Shown in pieces: positions 18,579-27,420 of a stretch of 32,735 bases of DNA. Every line of letters starts with the position of its first letter. Position 1 is the stretch's first letter. A program made the translations under genes and the position numbers. Under the pieces are notes generated by a model. It made no database searches. It was not told the DNA's origin and saw only the letters and a list, made by a program, of their open reading frames with translations. Origin of the DNA: Vavraia culicis subsp. floridensis. Taxonomy: Eukaryota; Microsporidia; Pleistophoridae. The stretch covers positions 4,442 to 37,176 of the forward strand of contig NW_007360657.1 in assembly GCF_000192795.1 (NCBI RefSeq), written 5' to 3'.

Positions 18579-19562
18579 CTACTCACTGCGATGATTCTTT
18601 ACCTTATAATTTACCAAATCCAACTTAAACTTAGCATATTTGAAGTAATCAAAGTCTTTTTCTTTGGTTTGACCCTTTAGTAACGCCCAAAGGCCCCAAT
18701 AGCAATGAGAAACCGGTATAAAAACATTAACATCCTTCAGAAAGTCATCAATTATCTTATCATTTACCGTAAACCCTGAGTACATGTACGTCCTAATAAA
18801 CTCTTGCTTAAAACTCTCGCTCGGCATTTTGCTCTTATCAAACGAATACCCAACGTACTCGGCAAAGTGGTTGGCAACATCGTATGCGGTGTAGTTTGGA
18901 CCCGAATATTCGAAATCTATGAATTGCACCTCATCAACTTCATACATAGGACGGGCACTCGTTTCGGATATAGAACTTATAACCAAGTCTTTCTCACACA
19001 CAGGGCTGTTCAGTATAATTATGTTTGAAGCCAGAAGATCGTTGTGGCAGAACCCGACTTCACAGTGCTTAACTTTTCTCTCCGTTTCTATAATGAAATC
19101 GTAGATGTTGTAATTCTCCAGCATGCTGTTGTGGTGCACGTGCGCCTTCCAGTACCAGTCCAGCATTGTTTTGAACAGTGTTGGCACACCTGAACTTTTG
19201 ATAGTGTGCCATTTTCTCATTTTCCGTGCAATCACTTCGTAATGTGCCTGAATCTCTACTTCCTGGAGCTCTTTGCCGGGTATATAATCGATTATAAATC
19301 CATTCTCGTACGATGCCATGATACGAGGTGCCAGTCCGTACGTATGAAGATACGAAATGTTAGACTTTTCAATTTCTCGGTTGATGAAATCGCTCGTATT
19401 TTTTCCGTAAATTTTGGCCACAACTTTATAATCATCGTTTGTACAAAATAGCGTGGTATTTGTCTTACCAGATTTAAACTGCGTAAGCTGCCAACGCCCT
19501 TCTTTAATAGTTTTTAGCAACTCCATAATCTTCTTTTTGTCATCGTTTGTGTTTCTGTTCAT
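18579..19562 (-). CDS. Ethanolamine/choline kinase
   Basis: Encodes 327 residues. It would phosphorylate ethanolamine (or choline) with ATP, the first step of the CDP-ethanolamine/CDP-choline (Kennedy) pathway, in the cytosol. Visible features: an N-terminal GKTNTTLFC loop equivalent to the nucleotide-binding GGxTN region (32-40), VVAKIYG with the probable ATP-contacting lysine (47-53), and the Brenner-type catalytic motif CHNDLLASN (172-180) with D174. The family motif VQFIDFEYSGPNYTAYDVANH (about 212-232) supplies the metal-binding D215, and HCYWGLWALLKG (286-297) is typical of the C-terminal lobe. The VAKIYG/FIDFEY pattern and modest length fit ethanolamine kinase somewhat better than choline kinase, but specificity cannot be settled from sequence. 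The start has a minus-strand AAACCC about six bases upstream. The length is close to the family's usual size. Confidence 0.92.
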   Translation of the reverse strand: MNRNTNDDKKKIMELLKTIKEGRWQLTQFKSGKTNTTLFCTNDDYKVVAKIYGKNTSDFINREIEKSNISYLHTYGLAPRIMASYENGFIIDYIPGKELQEVEIQAHYEVIARKMRKWHTIKSSGVPTLFKTMLDWYWKAHVHHNSMLENYNIYDFIIETERKVKHCEVGFCHNDLLASNIIILNSPVCEKDLVISSISETSARPMYEVDEVQFIDFEYSGPNYTAYDVANHFAEYVGYSFDKSKMPSESFKQEFIRTYMYSGFTVNDKIIDDFLKDVNVFIPVSHCYWGLWALLKGQTKEKDFDYFKYAKFKLDLVNYKVKNHRSE

Positions 19563-19642
19563 TCCAAGGGTTTCTCAAATGAAATCCGCCCATTTAAATA
19601 AATTTTACGTGAGTGATAAAGTAGGTTATGATAAATTAAATT

Positions 19643-20090
19643 TTAATCACCTCTGAACACGATTATAAAAAAATTTGGCATGTGCCATCTCAGGAAAATG
19701 TGTAAAAGATACGACCACATCACGTGCTGAACATATTTGTATCGTTCTAAAACCATATAAGTATTTCTGTCAAATGGCACATTATCGTTTGAACAACAGA
19801 TTATTTGCACTGGCTGATATTTAGAACCTGACAATACGATCACTATTTCAACGGATTTTCTTGGTGTGAGAAGTGCAAACAATTTAGCTTTGATATGTGA
19901 AAGCTTATTAAAAATCAACAATCATTAGACTGATATTCTCATGTATCAGCAATTTCTTATTTTTTTCCAACAACGTATTTATTTATTGTCTACTCACCCA
20001 GATAAGTGGTAATTTGTTATTTGTAAGGATTTCAACCTGTAAATCAGATTTGCAAGTCAAATTACAAAACATCCCTAAAGAGACAGACAT
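19643..20090 (-). pseudogene. Decayed gene upstream of the kinase, promoter motif retained
   Basis: An ATG at 20090 begins a minus-strand frame (MSVSLGMFCNLTCKSDLQVE, then NNKLPLIWVSRQ) that meets a TAA near 19985. It continues in the same frame as NTLLEKNKKLLIHENISLMI and ends at a TAA near 19913. One frameshift there leads into a clean 92-codon segment to a TAA at 19643 (RKSVEIVIVLSGSKYQPVQI; FDRNTYMVLERYKYVQHV). About 149 codons in all. An AACCCAACC motif sits just before the ATG, as in intact genes here, so it was probably a working gene. The end lies 80 bases before the kinase start on the same strand. No family recognised. Confidence 0.5.
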
Positions 20091-20103
20091 TTATTAGGTT
20101 GGG

Positions 20104-20786
20104 TTAATAAACATGTTTTGGATGAAAAAAACATTTATTAGGATAATATTTCCGTTACAATGATACATTTTCATCTTTGTTTCTAAATATCAACCAAATA
20201 CCATCTCAACGAATAAATATGTCTCAAAAATTTTGTTTGTGCTAATTTCTGAGCAAAAGGTATTCGGTGATTGATTCTGGATCTTTTTGTACAAATAAAA
20301 AATGATAAAATAACACGAAGAATTTTAAATTAATATTAGCATAAAACGAATCGTTTCTGAGTAAATTACGCAGGTAAAACATCCCTTAGAGTTGATACAT
20401 CTCCTTGACTATCCTAGTATTTTTGTTGAACTGCCATAATTCACCGTAAACGTGTTTCTCAATACAAGATTATCTTTGTTAGCAGCTGTTCTGCATGTCT
20501 GATCGGTAATATGAGGTAACAATTATTCTTCATGGCTATCTCCTATGTGTCCATTTATCACATGTCAAAGTTGATAATTGTTTGGCTTTCTGGCGCAACT
20601 AATAAATTTATTATTTGAATTAATCACTTGATTTGACTCATCAGCCGCCGAATGACCGCGCAACGCGGAGCAGTACCGATAAATAGAAAAAACCATGCCA
20701 TGTTATTTTCGACCCTCTTTGCTGCTATCCATGTGTACAAAATTTATCCACATTTGACTATGTTAAAATAGTTGAATGTACTTTAA
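20104..20786. other. Gap with a GC-rich island
   Basis: Mostly AT-rich without genes. At 20640-20690 there is a distinctly GC-rich patch with a perfect hairpin, CCGCG (20656-20660) CAA CGCGG (20664-20668). A plus-strand ATG at 20652 opens a 39-codon frame (MTAQRGAVPINRKNH then a hydrophobic run). No promoter motif is visible. Confidence 0.3.
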
Positions 20787-21120
20787 TTAAGCGTCGTAAT
20801 TTAAATCGGTCGTGTTATAGCAATAAACCGAAGAACAAAGATTAATTAATCTTTCTACGAGCTCAAATATGGTATAGCGAGTAGATAAAATTGTTCTTAC
20901 ATAAAATGGTTTCATATTTCTCAAAATTTTCCTAATGCTATACGAGACACTCCTGTCATAGGACGTGATCATTAAAATTCAGCATAGCGGCTTTTTATTG
21001 TACAATCATCGTAAAAGTACATTCAATTAGCGGCAAAAAAGTAGTTTTGAACGCTCATCATGCCCGTGACAACTAATTCGTACAAAAAATATTTGTTCGA
21101 GAACAGCACAAAAATACATT
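20787..21120 (-). pseudogene. Possible relic gene, minus strand
   Basis: The clean part is a 61-codon frame from an ATG at 20972 to a TAA at 20787, with a protein-like mix (SYSIRKILRNMKPFYVRTIL; YTIFELVERLINLC). Further upstream in other frames, an ATG near 21120 opens FFVRISCHGHDERSKLLFC. The two may be pieces of one decayed gene. The product is unknown. The 61-codon part could instead be a small real gene. Confidence 0.3.
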
Positions 21121-21520
21121 TCAAGCCATTTTAGGAGTGCCTGCTTTGTTTTCCATCAGGTTGGACTGATGTAGAAATATTATTTATTGTTGAAATGGAG
21201 GAGTCCTTTTTAGTGATGATAGCTGAGATATGACAATTACCGCGACCAAACAGCATGTAGGGTTGACAAACAAAAATATAGGTTGGATAGCACAGTTATA
21301 CTTGGTTAATAGGCTTTGCCAAACAAGATTTTACAATCAGAACGTGAAGTGTTTTCTTCCGTGGAAAAATGAGATACCATTCTATTGTTACTAATACAAC
21401 AACATTATCATTGAAATGAAGTACATCAATGGTAGTACAACTTAAAAATTTTTATTTAATTGTATTTGCCAAGCGCCTATTAAATACATGGCCTTATATT
21501 GATGTTTAATCCTCTCTAGG
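21121..21520. other. Gap without recognisable features
   Basis: AT-rich; no open frame, RNA gene or repeat supported. Confidence 0.4.
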
Positions 21521-21724
21521 ATGTTGACTACAGCTGTAACAACCATTTTATACGTGCCAAATGCTATGAAATATGGTAATAGCACCGTATGTACATTTCT
21601 GACTTTGTATTTGGATAAAATAACACCTTATTGTATTTTTAAAGAGAACTTTATTTATGATTTCCTTCTACACAGTAGAAAGTTCGTTCTGGCCTGCAAT
21701 CTTTTGCTGCAACCCTCATCATAA
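21521..21724 (+). other. Small ORF, 67 codons, unidentified
   Basis: An ATG at 21521 opens a frame to a TAA at 21724 with balanced composition (MLTTAVTTILYVPNAMKYGN; LYLDKITPYCIFKENFIYDF). It precedes the CPBP-like gene on the same strand by about 180 bases. No C-rich motif was seen apart from a CCTCTC just before the ATG. It may be a small gene, a remnant or chance. Confidence 0.3.
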
Positions 21725-21891
21725 TTTGTAGTCATACCGCAAAACGGTACTCAAGGTCGACGTACATAAATTTAACGGATTTATACATCCCTGGTGGATG
21801 ACAAGTTGATCAAACCTTTCCAATTTGGACTGCTCGGATGGCTCGCTGCCAATGGTTCGTGCTTCAGCAATTCATAAAAAGGGGATTATCG

Positions 21892-21899
21892 CACCCCTC
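21892..21899 (+). promoter_or_regulatory. C-rich start motif of the CPBP-like gene
   Basis: CACCCCTC ends three bases before the ATG at 21903, the same arrangement as before the SANTA gene. It is the main reason for preferring this ATG over the in-frame ATG at 21852. Confidence 0.45.
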
Positions 21900-21902
21900 T
21901 TA

Positions 21903-22613
21903 ATGCTCTACGGTCGCAAACTAAAATTTGCACTGAATGTCCTCATTCCATTCATCTTCATCCACATAAAAAACGCTGCGTTATCCTATTACCTCAAAAA
22001 ATGCAAGCCTGCTCGCGAGCCTCTTTTCCGAACTATCAACACAGCAGCCGATTTTATAATTATGTCCCTTTCGTTCATTGGCGGCGTATTCGTGTACCGT
22101 AAGTTGTTTATCAGGGATTTTAAGTTCATTAATCGGAACAGAATGCTTTGTATGCTGGCTCTTTCGTTTGCGCTCGTCCTTACTTTTGTTAAGCTGCGCA
22201 TGCACCGTTTGTTTTTCTCCGAGTACCGGATATGTCTAAACGCACGAAAAAGGTTGATAGAGTACTGTGAGATGTTTTTCGAGAAAATTGTGATGTTTCC
22301 ATGTCTTGACGAGCTCGTGTTCCGCAAGTATCTCTTCGGTGATATAAAAGGAGACAAATGTTTCAATAATAATGTGAGGGAAAAATCCGTTCGGAACACA
22401 ACATACGTGCTCCTTTTTGCACTTTTTAATTCCGTTGTCTACGGACTGACATACTGTGCAATTTTTGGGTTTAATTACGACAATTTATTTCAGTTTTTTT
22501 CGTATGGAATGTGTTTGTGCATAGTTTATGATGTTACGTGTTTTTCGGTTTGTTTAGCCGTAAGGATGTGTTATGGTGTTATATCTGCGTTTGGAGAGGT
22601 TGTCTTCATTTAA
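21903..22613 (+). CDS. CPBP/Rce1-like membrane protein with altered catalytic motifs
   Basis: Encodes 236 residues from 21903, or 253 if the in-frame ATG at 21852 is used. Several hydrophobic segments predict a multi-pass membrane protein (LNVLIPFIFI; IIMSLSFIGGVFVY; MLCMLALSFALVLTFV; YVLLFALFNSVVYGL; FFSYGMCLCIVYDV). Counting from 21903, PCLDELVFRKYLFG at about 133-146 corresponds to motif 1 (EExxxR) of the CPBP family, with the first Glu replaced by Asp and the Arg kept (R141). LLFALFN at 170-176 aligns with motif 2 (LLFGLAH, i.e. FxxxH) but has Asn for His. CIVYD at 206-210 aligns with motif 3 (HxxxD/N) but has Cys for His. CPBP proteins include Rce1, the ER protease that trims prenylated CAAX proteins. 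Loss of both histidines suggests a non-proteolytic homologue or a diverged mechanism. AATAAA lies 24 bases after the stop. Confidence 0.7.
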   Translation: MLYGRKLKFALNVLIPFIFIHIKNAALSYYLKKCKPAREPLFRTINTAADFIIMSLSFIGGVFVYRKLFIRDFKFINRNRMLCMLALSFALVLTFVKLRMHRLFFSEYRICLNARKRLIEYCEMFFEKIVMFPCLDELVFRKYLFGDIKGDKCFNNNVREKSVRNTTYVLLFALFNSVVYGLTYCAIFGFNYDNLFQFFSYGMCLCIVYDVTCFSVCLAVRMCYGVISAFGEVVFI

Positions 22614-22637
22614 TGCCAATCATACGATAATAATTTA

Positions 22638-22643
22638 AATAAA
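22638..22643 (+). terminator. Polyadenylation signal AATAAA
   Basis: AATAAA 24 bases after the stop of the CPBP-like gene, in the 160-base space before the convergent gene. Confidence 0.45.
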
Positions 22644-22773
22644 ACATATTGTTAGGCTGTAATATTTCATTACTTGGTATGTTTTAACAAAGTACTAAAT
22701 CTAGTACATTTCAGGTCCTTTCCTTCGATCCAGCACACATAGCGATGCCACCGTGATGGCATATCATACACCA

Positions 22774-23499
22774 TCACATACGTTTGTGCCTATTTCTAGT
22801 GTGTATCAGTGTATTTAAACTTTCTATATTACCTTCATCCATAAGCTTCTTGTAGTTAAAAAAGGGGTTATAGACTTGTTCCTCGCCGAACGTAAGAAAT
22901 TTTTTGCTCCGAAATTCGGTAGGAACTTCGAAATATTCACACGCAAATCTGTAGCCTGCCCGAGAAAAATCACGTCCATAACAACATATTACGTGTGGTT
23001 TCACGTTAGTACTGAATTTTTTGAACGTATAATTCAATTTTTCGGTTGTTCCTTTATAAAATTTACCGTATCCCAGATAGGAAACTACACTTCCAAGAAT
23101 TAAATAGTCATCTATCAGAAAACTGAAGGAATCATTGGTACAGCACGGGATAGCTAGAACCAAAATTTCAAAGTCTTCAAAACAGTACCTTTTTTCTTTC
23201 AAATTTCTTCCAAAAAATATGCTTTTGGACAAAAAGTCGTAATGGCACCTGTAAATATCACAATGCTGGCGATATTGCGTGGTAAATATTGCAAGAAGCT
23301 TCCTTTTAAACATCTTTCTACACTTAAAAACGTCCATCATCTCCATGAACATGGCAGGCGGATTGATTTCCAGCGCATGCATTAGTATTTTTATGTCCGT
23401 AATATCGAAGGCAACGGCATATTCGTCATTGTAGACTATGTACATCATAGTTCTGCCAGGACCTGAGCAAATCCCTAACAATCCGTGTCTGCGTTCCAT
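22774..23499 (-). CDS. Orphan protein, 241 residues
   Basis: The first in-frame ATG is at 23499, giving 241 residues; a later pair of methionines (about residue 18) is an alternative start. I do not recognise the family. The sequence begins MERRHGLLGICSGPG, followed by alternating hydrophobic and polar segments (MMYIVYNDEYAVAFDITDIK; YCFEDFEILVLAIPCC; DDYLILGSVVSYLGYGKFYK). A cysteine-bearing patch, HVICCYGRDFSRAGYRFACE (about 180-199), is superficially like a phosphatase P-loop, but the Cys-to-Arg spacing does not fit CX5R. The C-terminus is polar (TFGEEQVYNPFFNYKKL, then basic RNRHKRM). No signal peptide or clear membrane span; a mixed alpha/beta soluble protein is the best guess. It is convergent with the CPBP-like gene, 160 bases between stops. 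Confidence 0.7.
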   Translation of the reverse strand: MERRHGLLGICSGPGRTMMYIVYNDEYAVAFDITDIKILMHALEINPPAMFMEMMDVFKCRKMFKRKLLAIFTTQYRQHCDIYRCHYDFLSKSIFFGRNLKEKRYCFEDFEILVLAIPCCTNDSFSFLIDDYLILGSVVSYLGYGKFYKGTTEKLNYTFKKFSTNVKPHVICCYGRDFSRAGYRFACEYFEVPTEFRSKKFLTFGEEQVYNPFFNYKKLMDEGNIESLNTLIHTRNRHKRM

Positions 23500-23559
23500 T
23501 ATCTCAAGGATCAACAAAGCTCTGGTAAATAAATTACTGCCCAGTTATCAAATGATGTT

Positions 23560-23706
23560 TCATAATTTAGCGAACAAACTGAAAAAAATCATTTCATCAT
23601 CTAAACATACGCATTTAGATAGGTTCTGGTGTTGGGTCTGTCGGGCGCAGGCATCCTGTGCCTTGTGATGGTAATACAAATTAAACATGTTAGAAACTTG
23701 TCCCAT
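23560..23706 (-). other. Small ORF, 48 codons, minus strand
   Basis: An ATG at 23706 opens a frame to a TGA at 23560, with a polar, protein-like sequence (MGQVSNMFNLYYHHKAQDAC; QTQHQNLSKCVCLDDEM). The DNA at 23625-23665 is unusually GC-rich for a gap. It lies 60 bases upstream of the orphan gene on the same strand. It may be a small gene or a remnant of a longer one. Confidence 0.3.
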
Positions 23707-24526
23707 GCATGATTATCTCCAAATACCACATTGAATAATATAACAAGTATGGAAAATGAACTATAAAGTTCTGGTTGGTTAATTAAATTTTTATACTTTT
23801 TATTGGTATGTCACGAAATACTGCCTCATCCAAATCTAATGTAGCAGCAGCAGTTTTTTGAACCAAACTTGTAAATTATGTAATTGAACTTGCGTGAACG
23901 TGTTAACCAGTATTTTTTCTGTTTCTGTATTCCGAACTTACCTATTCCATTATCTACCAACTTGTATATTCCAATATAAGAACTTTCACAAAACTAGGTT
24001 CTATTATTTGTCTTACGCTATAACTAGCGATAACATTCTTCATTGAATGGGTATTGCACACAATGTAGTACAGTACAGTCTGACAAACACTTTATCATAA
24101 CGCAATACTTCGTTTAAGTTCCTCATTTGTGTATAGTAAGAAGTCATAAAAAAATTAGTGATACTAATTAATTTTGTAAATATTCAGGAGGTGTATTTCT
24201 AGACAAGCCGTGCTGTAAATACAAACAAATAATCAAAATGACAGGTTGCTGCAACGTATTCGTTCAAAAGCAAGCATTATAAAGTTATCGCTTTCTTAGC
24301 AGCGAGTTTCTAGTGCAAAATAATGTAGCGAATAAACTACAATTTTAGCTGCAATAGTCAACAAATGTATAATATCACAGTATTATTGAGATAGTTCACC
24401 ATGTTTTAATTCACTTATTAAGTCAAATTGTATTTAAAATTAAAATAACCTATTTGGGAACAAAATATGATTTGCCTTTAAAATGTTAGTTTAAGCTATT
24501 TATTGAACCAAAATATCCTTCAAAAC
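23707..24526. other. Gap upstream of LRR-like paralogue B
   Basis: Very AT-rich. No supported ORF, RNA gene, repeat or C-rich start motif. No TATAAATA octamer was found near the following ATG. Confidence 0.4.
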
Positions 24527-27367
24527 ATGTTGATAACTTCATTATATGATTATGTTACCGTGGCTGTCGTATATATATTTGTATTTCAATCATGGACAGA
24601 GGAAGGAAATAATGAGTACATGGTAATTTATAACCTGAGAGAAACAAATATGATGGAGTTTTTAAGTTCTTTGGAAGCAGGCACGACTAGCTTCAACTAC
24701 AATATTCAGGAATACGGTCAGAAACAACATATTTTGGGAATTTCCGAGTGTGCCGAAGATGTTCTGCTGAATAGTACAGCAGTACAATTTCTGACCAAGA
24801 ATCAAACAAAAAGAAACTATTCTAGTTACCGTGATTATATACTGGCGAATAACGATACAAGCAAAAGGTTTAAAATTGTGAATATGCCATTTAAAAAATC
24901 ATTATTTGAAAAAATTATGACTTCAACAAGTGATAACATTAATACATTTTCTTTAGAGGAAATGCGATGCATATTTCAGAAAGTGTTTTTTTGTTTGGAT
25001 CGTAACGAGGGCATGGCATATAACATATGCATGAATTTGCAAGATGATCAACAAGCATTAACTTCTTTGTTTGATCCAAATGAGGAACTAAGATTTATCG
25101 AGCCATATTATTTAACCCAACTACAAAGAAATCAATGTAATTCTCTCATAGTTTTTGAAAAATTTAAGGAAATTGTAAACCATACTACCGAATTATACCT
25201 GACAGATGGTCCAACTTGTGTAGCTAAAGTTTATGGCGAAAAGAAGAAGGCAATAACCGTGGGAAAGTATATACCACTGAAGGAATTCAACTTAGGATTC
25301 TTATTCGAGTGCCTAGAAGTGACATCTAGTTATCTGTTCGATAATGCGAGTGAATTTTACGAAAAATTTAGACATGATTATCTTAACAATAAGCTAATCA
25401 TATTTGTAAATGATCGATGGCCATTAACCAGTGTTTTGACCACGTTGACGGGTGATATGTTTGTAACACCAGCTTTGTCCTGGATTGAAAGGCTAGATTT
25501 ATGGGAATCAGGTCGTATAAAACGTCTCACTTATCGAGTGAAACCTTACAAGTCATATTTGAGTAGTTGCACAGAATCCGGTGTAGTTTCAACCAATAAT
25601 ATCTTTTATGCTAGCTTTTCAATAGACTTTGTGAAGTCAGTGGCTCAGCCAATAAAAAACACAGTAGTGTACCTGAGGAATGTCTTGGACATAGGTGTTT
25701 ACAAGGTTATGGATGGTGTCGATTCGCTGAGATGTAAAGAAGTAGAATTACAGAGCGATTTTGTATTCGAAAACGATTTTAAGTCTGTCCACCTCTATCT
25801 TTGTACGGTAAAAAAAGAATCCGCTATTATATTTCAAAATAAGTGCCAAGAGTTGAAATTATGTCAGACAATTGGACAGTTTTACTTGTCAGGAATGGCC
25901 GGATTTAACAGCATTTATTTGAAGAGCGACAAATCGAAATTGTTTTTTCGTATAAATTATCCTAGAAGTCCTAACAGATGCAAATTAACCGAAGCACTAG
26001 TTAAAGGAACGGTTAATGTTGATCAAAGTATTCAGGCAATAACCTTCTACTATGTTGAAGTTACCGATAATATCAGTATAATTGTTGAAGATAAGCGTAA
26101 AACCGTCGATATCAGCCAAACAAAGGGCAATCTGAAATTTTCAGGATTTTTGAATGTCAAATTACATTTCAATTGGCAGACTAGTCTAAAAATTAGACCA
26201 TACGGAAATTCGTTCAGCAAATTCTCGCTGAAAAAGTGCCATATCACCGAACAAATCAAGCTAATGGATGAATTTCGTTGGATTAAGCTGTTGATGGTAA
26301 AAGTTGACGATCATTCAGGCCTTATCATAAACAACAACTGCAGAAAATTGACAATATCAGCATGTGAAGGTATTTTCGATCTTTCAGGCCCGAAATGCTT
26401 TGATGAAATCGAGATTGATTTTTCAATAGCATCAACAAGCAAATTTACACTCAAAGGCCCAATTAGAACAAATATTCTAGTTTTATACGACATACCGAAT
26501 AATGCTGCTGATATCTCTGATTTCTTTAACGAATTTGAGACGATAAATCGCCTGGTGATTGGTAGTTACAGATTAGATAACTCACAATTGTTCAATTTGG
26601 AGTATCATTTAACAAATCGATACAAAATTTACGGATCGCAGGAAAATATTGGTTGTGAATCAACAAATAATTCTTTTGAACAACCCATTAAATCGACGAT
26701 AAAAACAGTCAGAGAATCAAACCAGGCAGTAGATGAGCTTTTGACCGCTATCTTCGGCTCATATGCCATATCAAAAATTAAGGAGTTGCATTACCACGGA
26801 GTTCTTATGAGCAACTGTAATTGCAAATATCTGAAAAATCTACACAACCTGCAGACACTTCAAGCCAGCTTAGAAACTGCAGGGAAAGAATCGTTTATTT
26901 ATCTGCCAGAAAGTCTTAAGCTGCTAAATATGAGCAATTCGTCCGTAGCGAGTGATGATCAAGATCAAATTATCGCCAGTTGTGTTTTGAAAAACTTTCC
27001 AAACCTGAAAGCATTGGTAATTGATGGAGCATTTTTCAGTGATCCATTTCACCTATGTTTCTTGCCCCATTCCATCGATGTATTGGTAGTATCGTACAGT
27101 GAATTCAGGAATGAGAGAATTAGAACAGACGTACCGAAAATTAAGCTGTCTAAGTTATATGTTTCGGCCTTACGGGATATGATTGACAGTGGAACACAGA
27201 ATCCAAATGAGCAGCTCCGTAATTTCTTACAAAAAATGTTTAATTATATCGACCGCGATTATCTCCAATCCCTAGTGTTCTTAATGCACCAACGCCAATA
27301 TCAACTTAATTCTTCAACTCTTTGCGTTACACGTGTATATCACCAAGAATTCGACGTTAATATGTGA
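24527..27367 (+). CDS. Large leucine-rich-repeat-like protein, paralogue B
   Basis: Encodes 946 residues from the first ATG. The N-terminus has a short hydrophobic run (YVTVAVVYIFVF, about 9-20) that could be a signal peptide or anchor; an alternative ATG at 24620 would remove it. A helical region with EKIMTSTSDNINTF and YNICMNLQD (about 117-173) and KEFNLGFLFECLEVTSSYL (about 252-270) align with paralogue A at almost identical positions. The rest is a run of irregular LRR-like units (CQELKLCQTIGQFYLSG; CRKLTISACEGIFDLSG; LHNLQTLQASLETAG; LPESLKLLNMSNS; FPNLKALVIDGAFF), each with a strand and a loop. Identity between the two is low, so the duplication is old or evolution is fast. The function is unknown; binding of proteins, possibly host or spore surface factors, is inferred only from the LRR character. 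Confidence 0.85.
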   Translation: MLITSLYDYVTVAVVYIFVFQSWTEEGNNEYMVIYNLRETNMMEFLSSLEAGTTSFNYNIQEYGQKQHILGISECAEDVLLNSTAVQFLTKNQTKRNYSSYRDYILANNDTSKRFKIVNMPFKKSLFEKIMTSTSDNINTFSLEEMRCIFQKVFFCLDRNEGMAYNICMNLQDDQQALTSLFDPNEELRFIEPYYLTQLQRNQCNSLIVFEKFKEIVNHTTELYLTDGPTCVAKVYGEKKKAITVGKYIPLKEFNLGFLFECLEVTSSYLFDNASEFYEKFRHDYLNNKLIIFVNDRWPLTSVLTTLTGDMFVTPALSWIERLDLWESGRIKRLTYRVKPYKSYLSSCTESGVVSTNNIFYASFSIDFVKSVAQPIKNTVVYLRNVLDIGVYKVMDGVDSLRCKEVELQSDFVFENDFKSVHLYLCTVKKESAIIFQNKCQELKLCQTIGQFYLSGMAGFNSIYLKSDKSKLFFRINYPRSPNRCKLTEALVKGTVNVDQSIQAITFYYVEVTDNISIIVEDKRKTVDISQTKGNLKFSGFLNVKLHFNWQTSLKIRPYGNSFSKFSLKKCHITEQIKLMDEFRWIKLLMVKVDDHSGLIINNNCRKLTISACEGIFDLSGPKCFDEIEIDFSIASTSKFTLKGPIRTNILVLYDIPNNAADISDFFNEFETINRLVIGSYRLDNSQLFNLEYHLTNRYKIYGSQENIGCESTNNSFEQPIKSTIKTVRESNQAVDELLTAIFGSYAISKIKELHYHGVLMSNCNCKYLKNLHNLQTLQASLETAGKESFIYLPESLKLLNMSNSSVASDDQDQIIASCVLKNFPNLKALVIDGAFFSDPFHLCFLPHSIDVLVVSYSEFRNERIRTDVPKIKLSKLYVSALRDMIDSGTQNPNEQLRNFLQKMFNYIDRDYLQSLVFLMHQRQYQLNSSTLCVTRVYHQEFDVNM

Positions 27368-27420
27368 ACTGGCTAGGTAAAACGATTCATTAAAAAGTAG
27401 TTTACAAAATTTATAATGAC

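Noticed and set aside
18804..19656. Four plus-strand ORFs opposite the kinase gene
   Set aside because: Antisense shadows of a well-supported conserved enzyme.
20048..20150. Direct repeat ACATTTATTAGG at about 20088 and 20138
   Set aside because: Too short and too AT-rich to separate from chance; no element boundaries or inverted ends.
22942..23003. Possible protein phosphatase P-loop in the 241-residue orphan
   Set aside because: The spacing between Cys and Arg is CX6R or CX7R, not CX5R, and the surrounding family motifs are absent.
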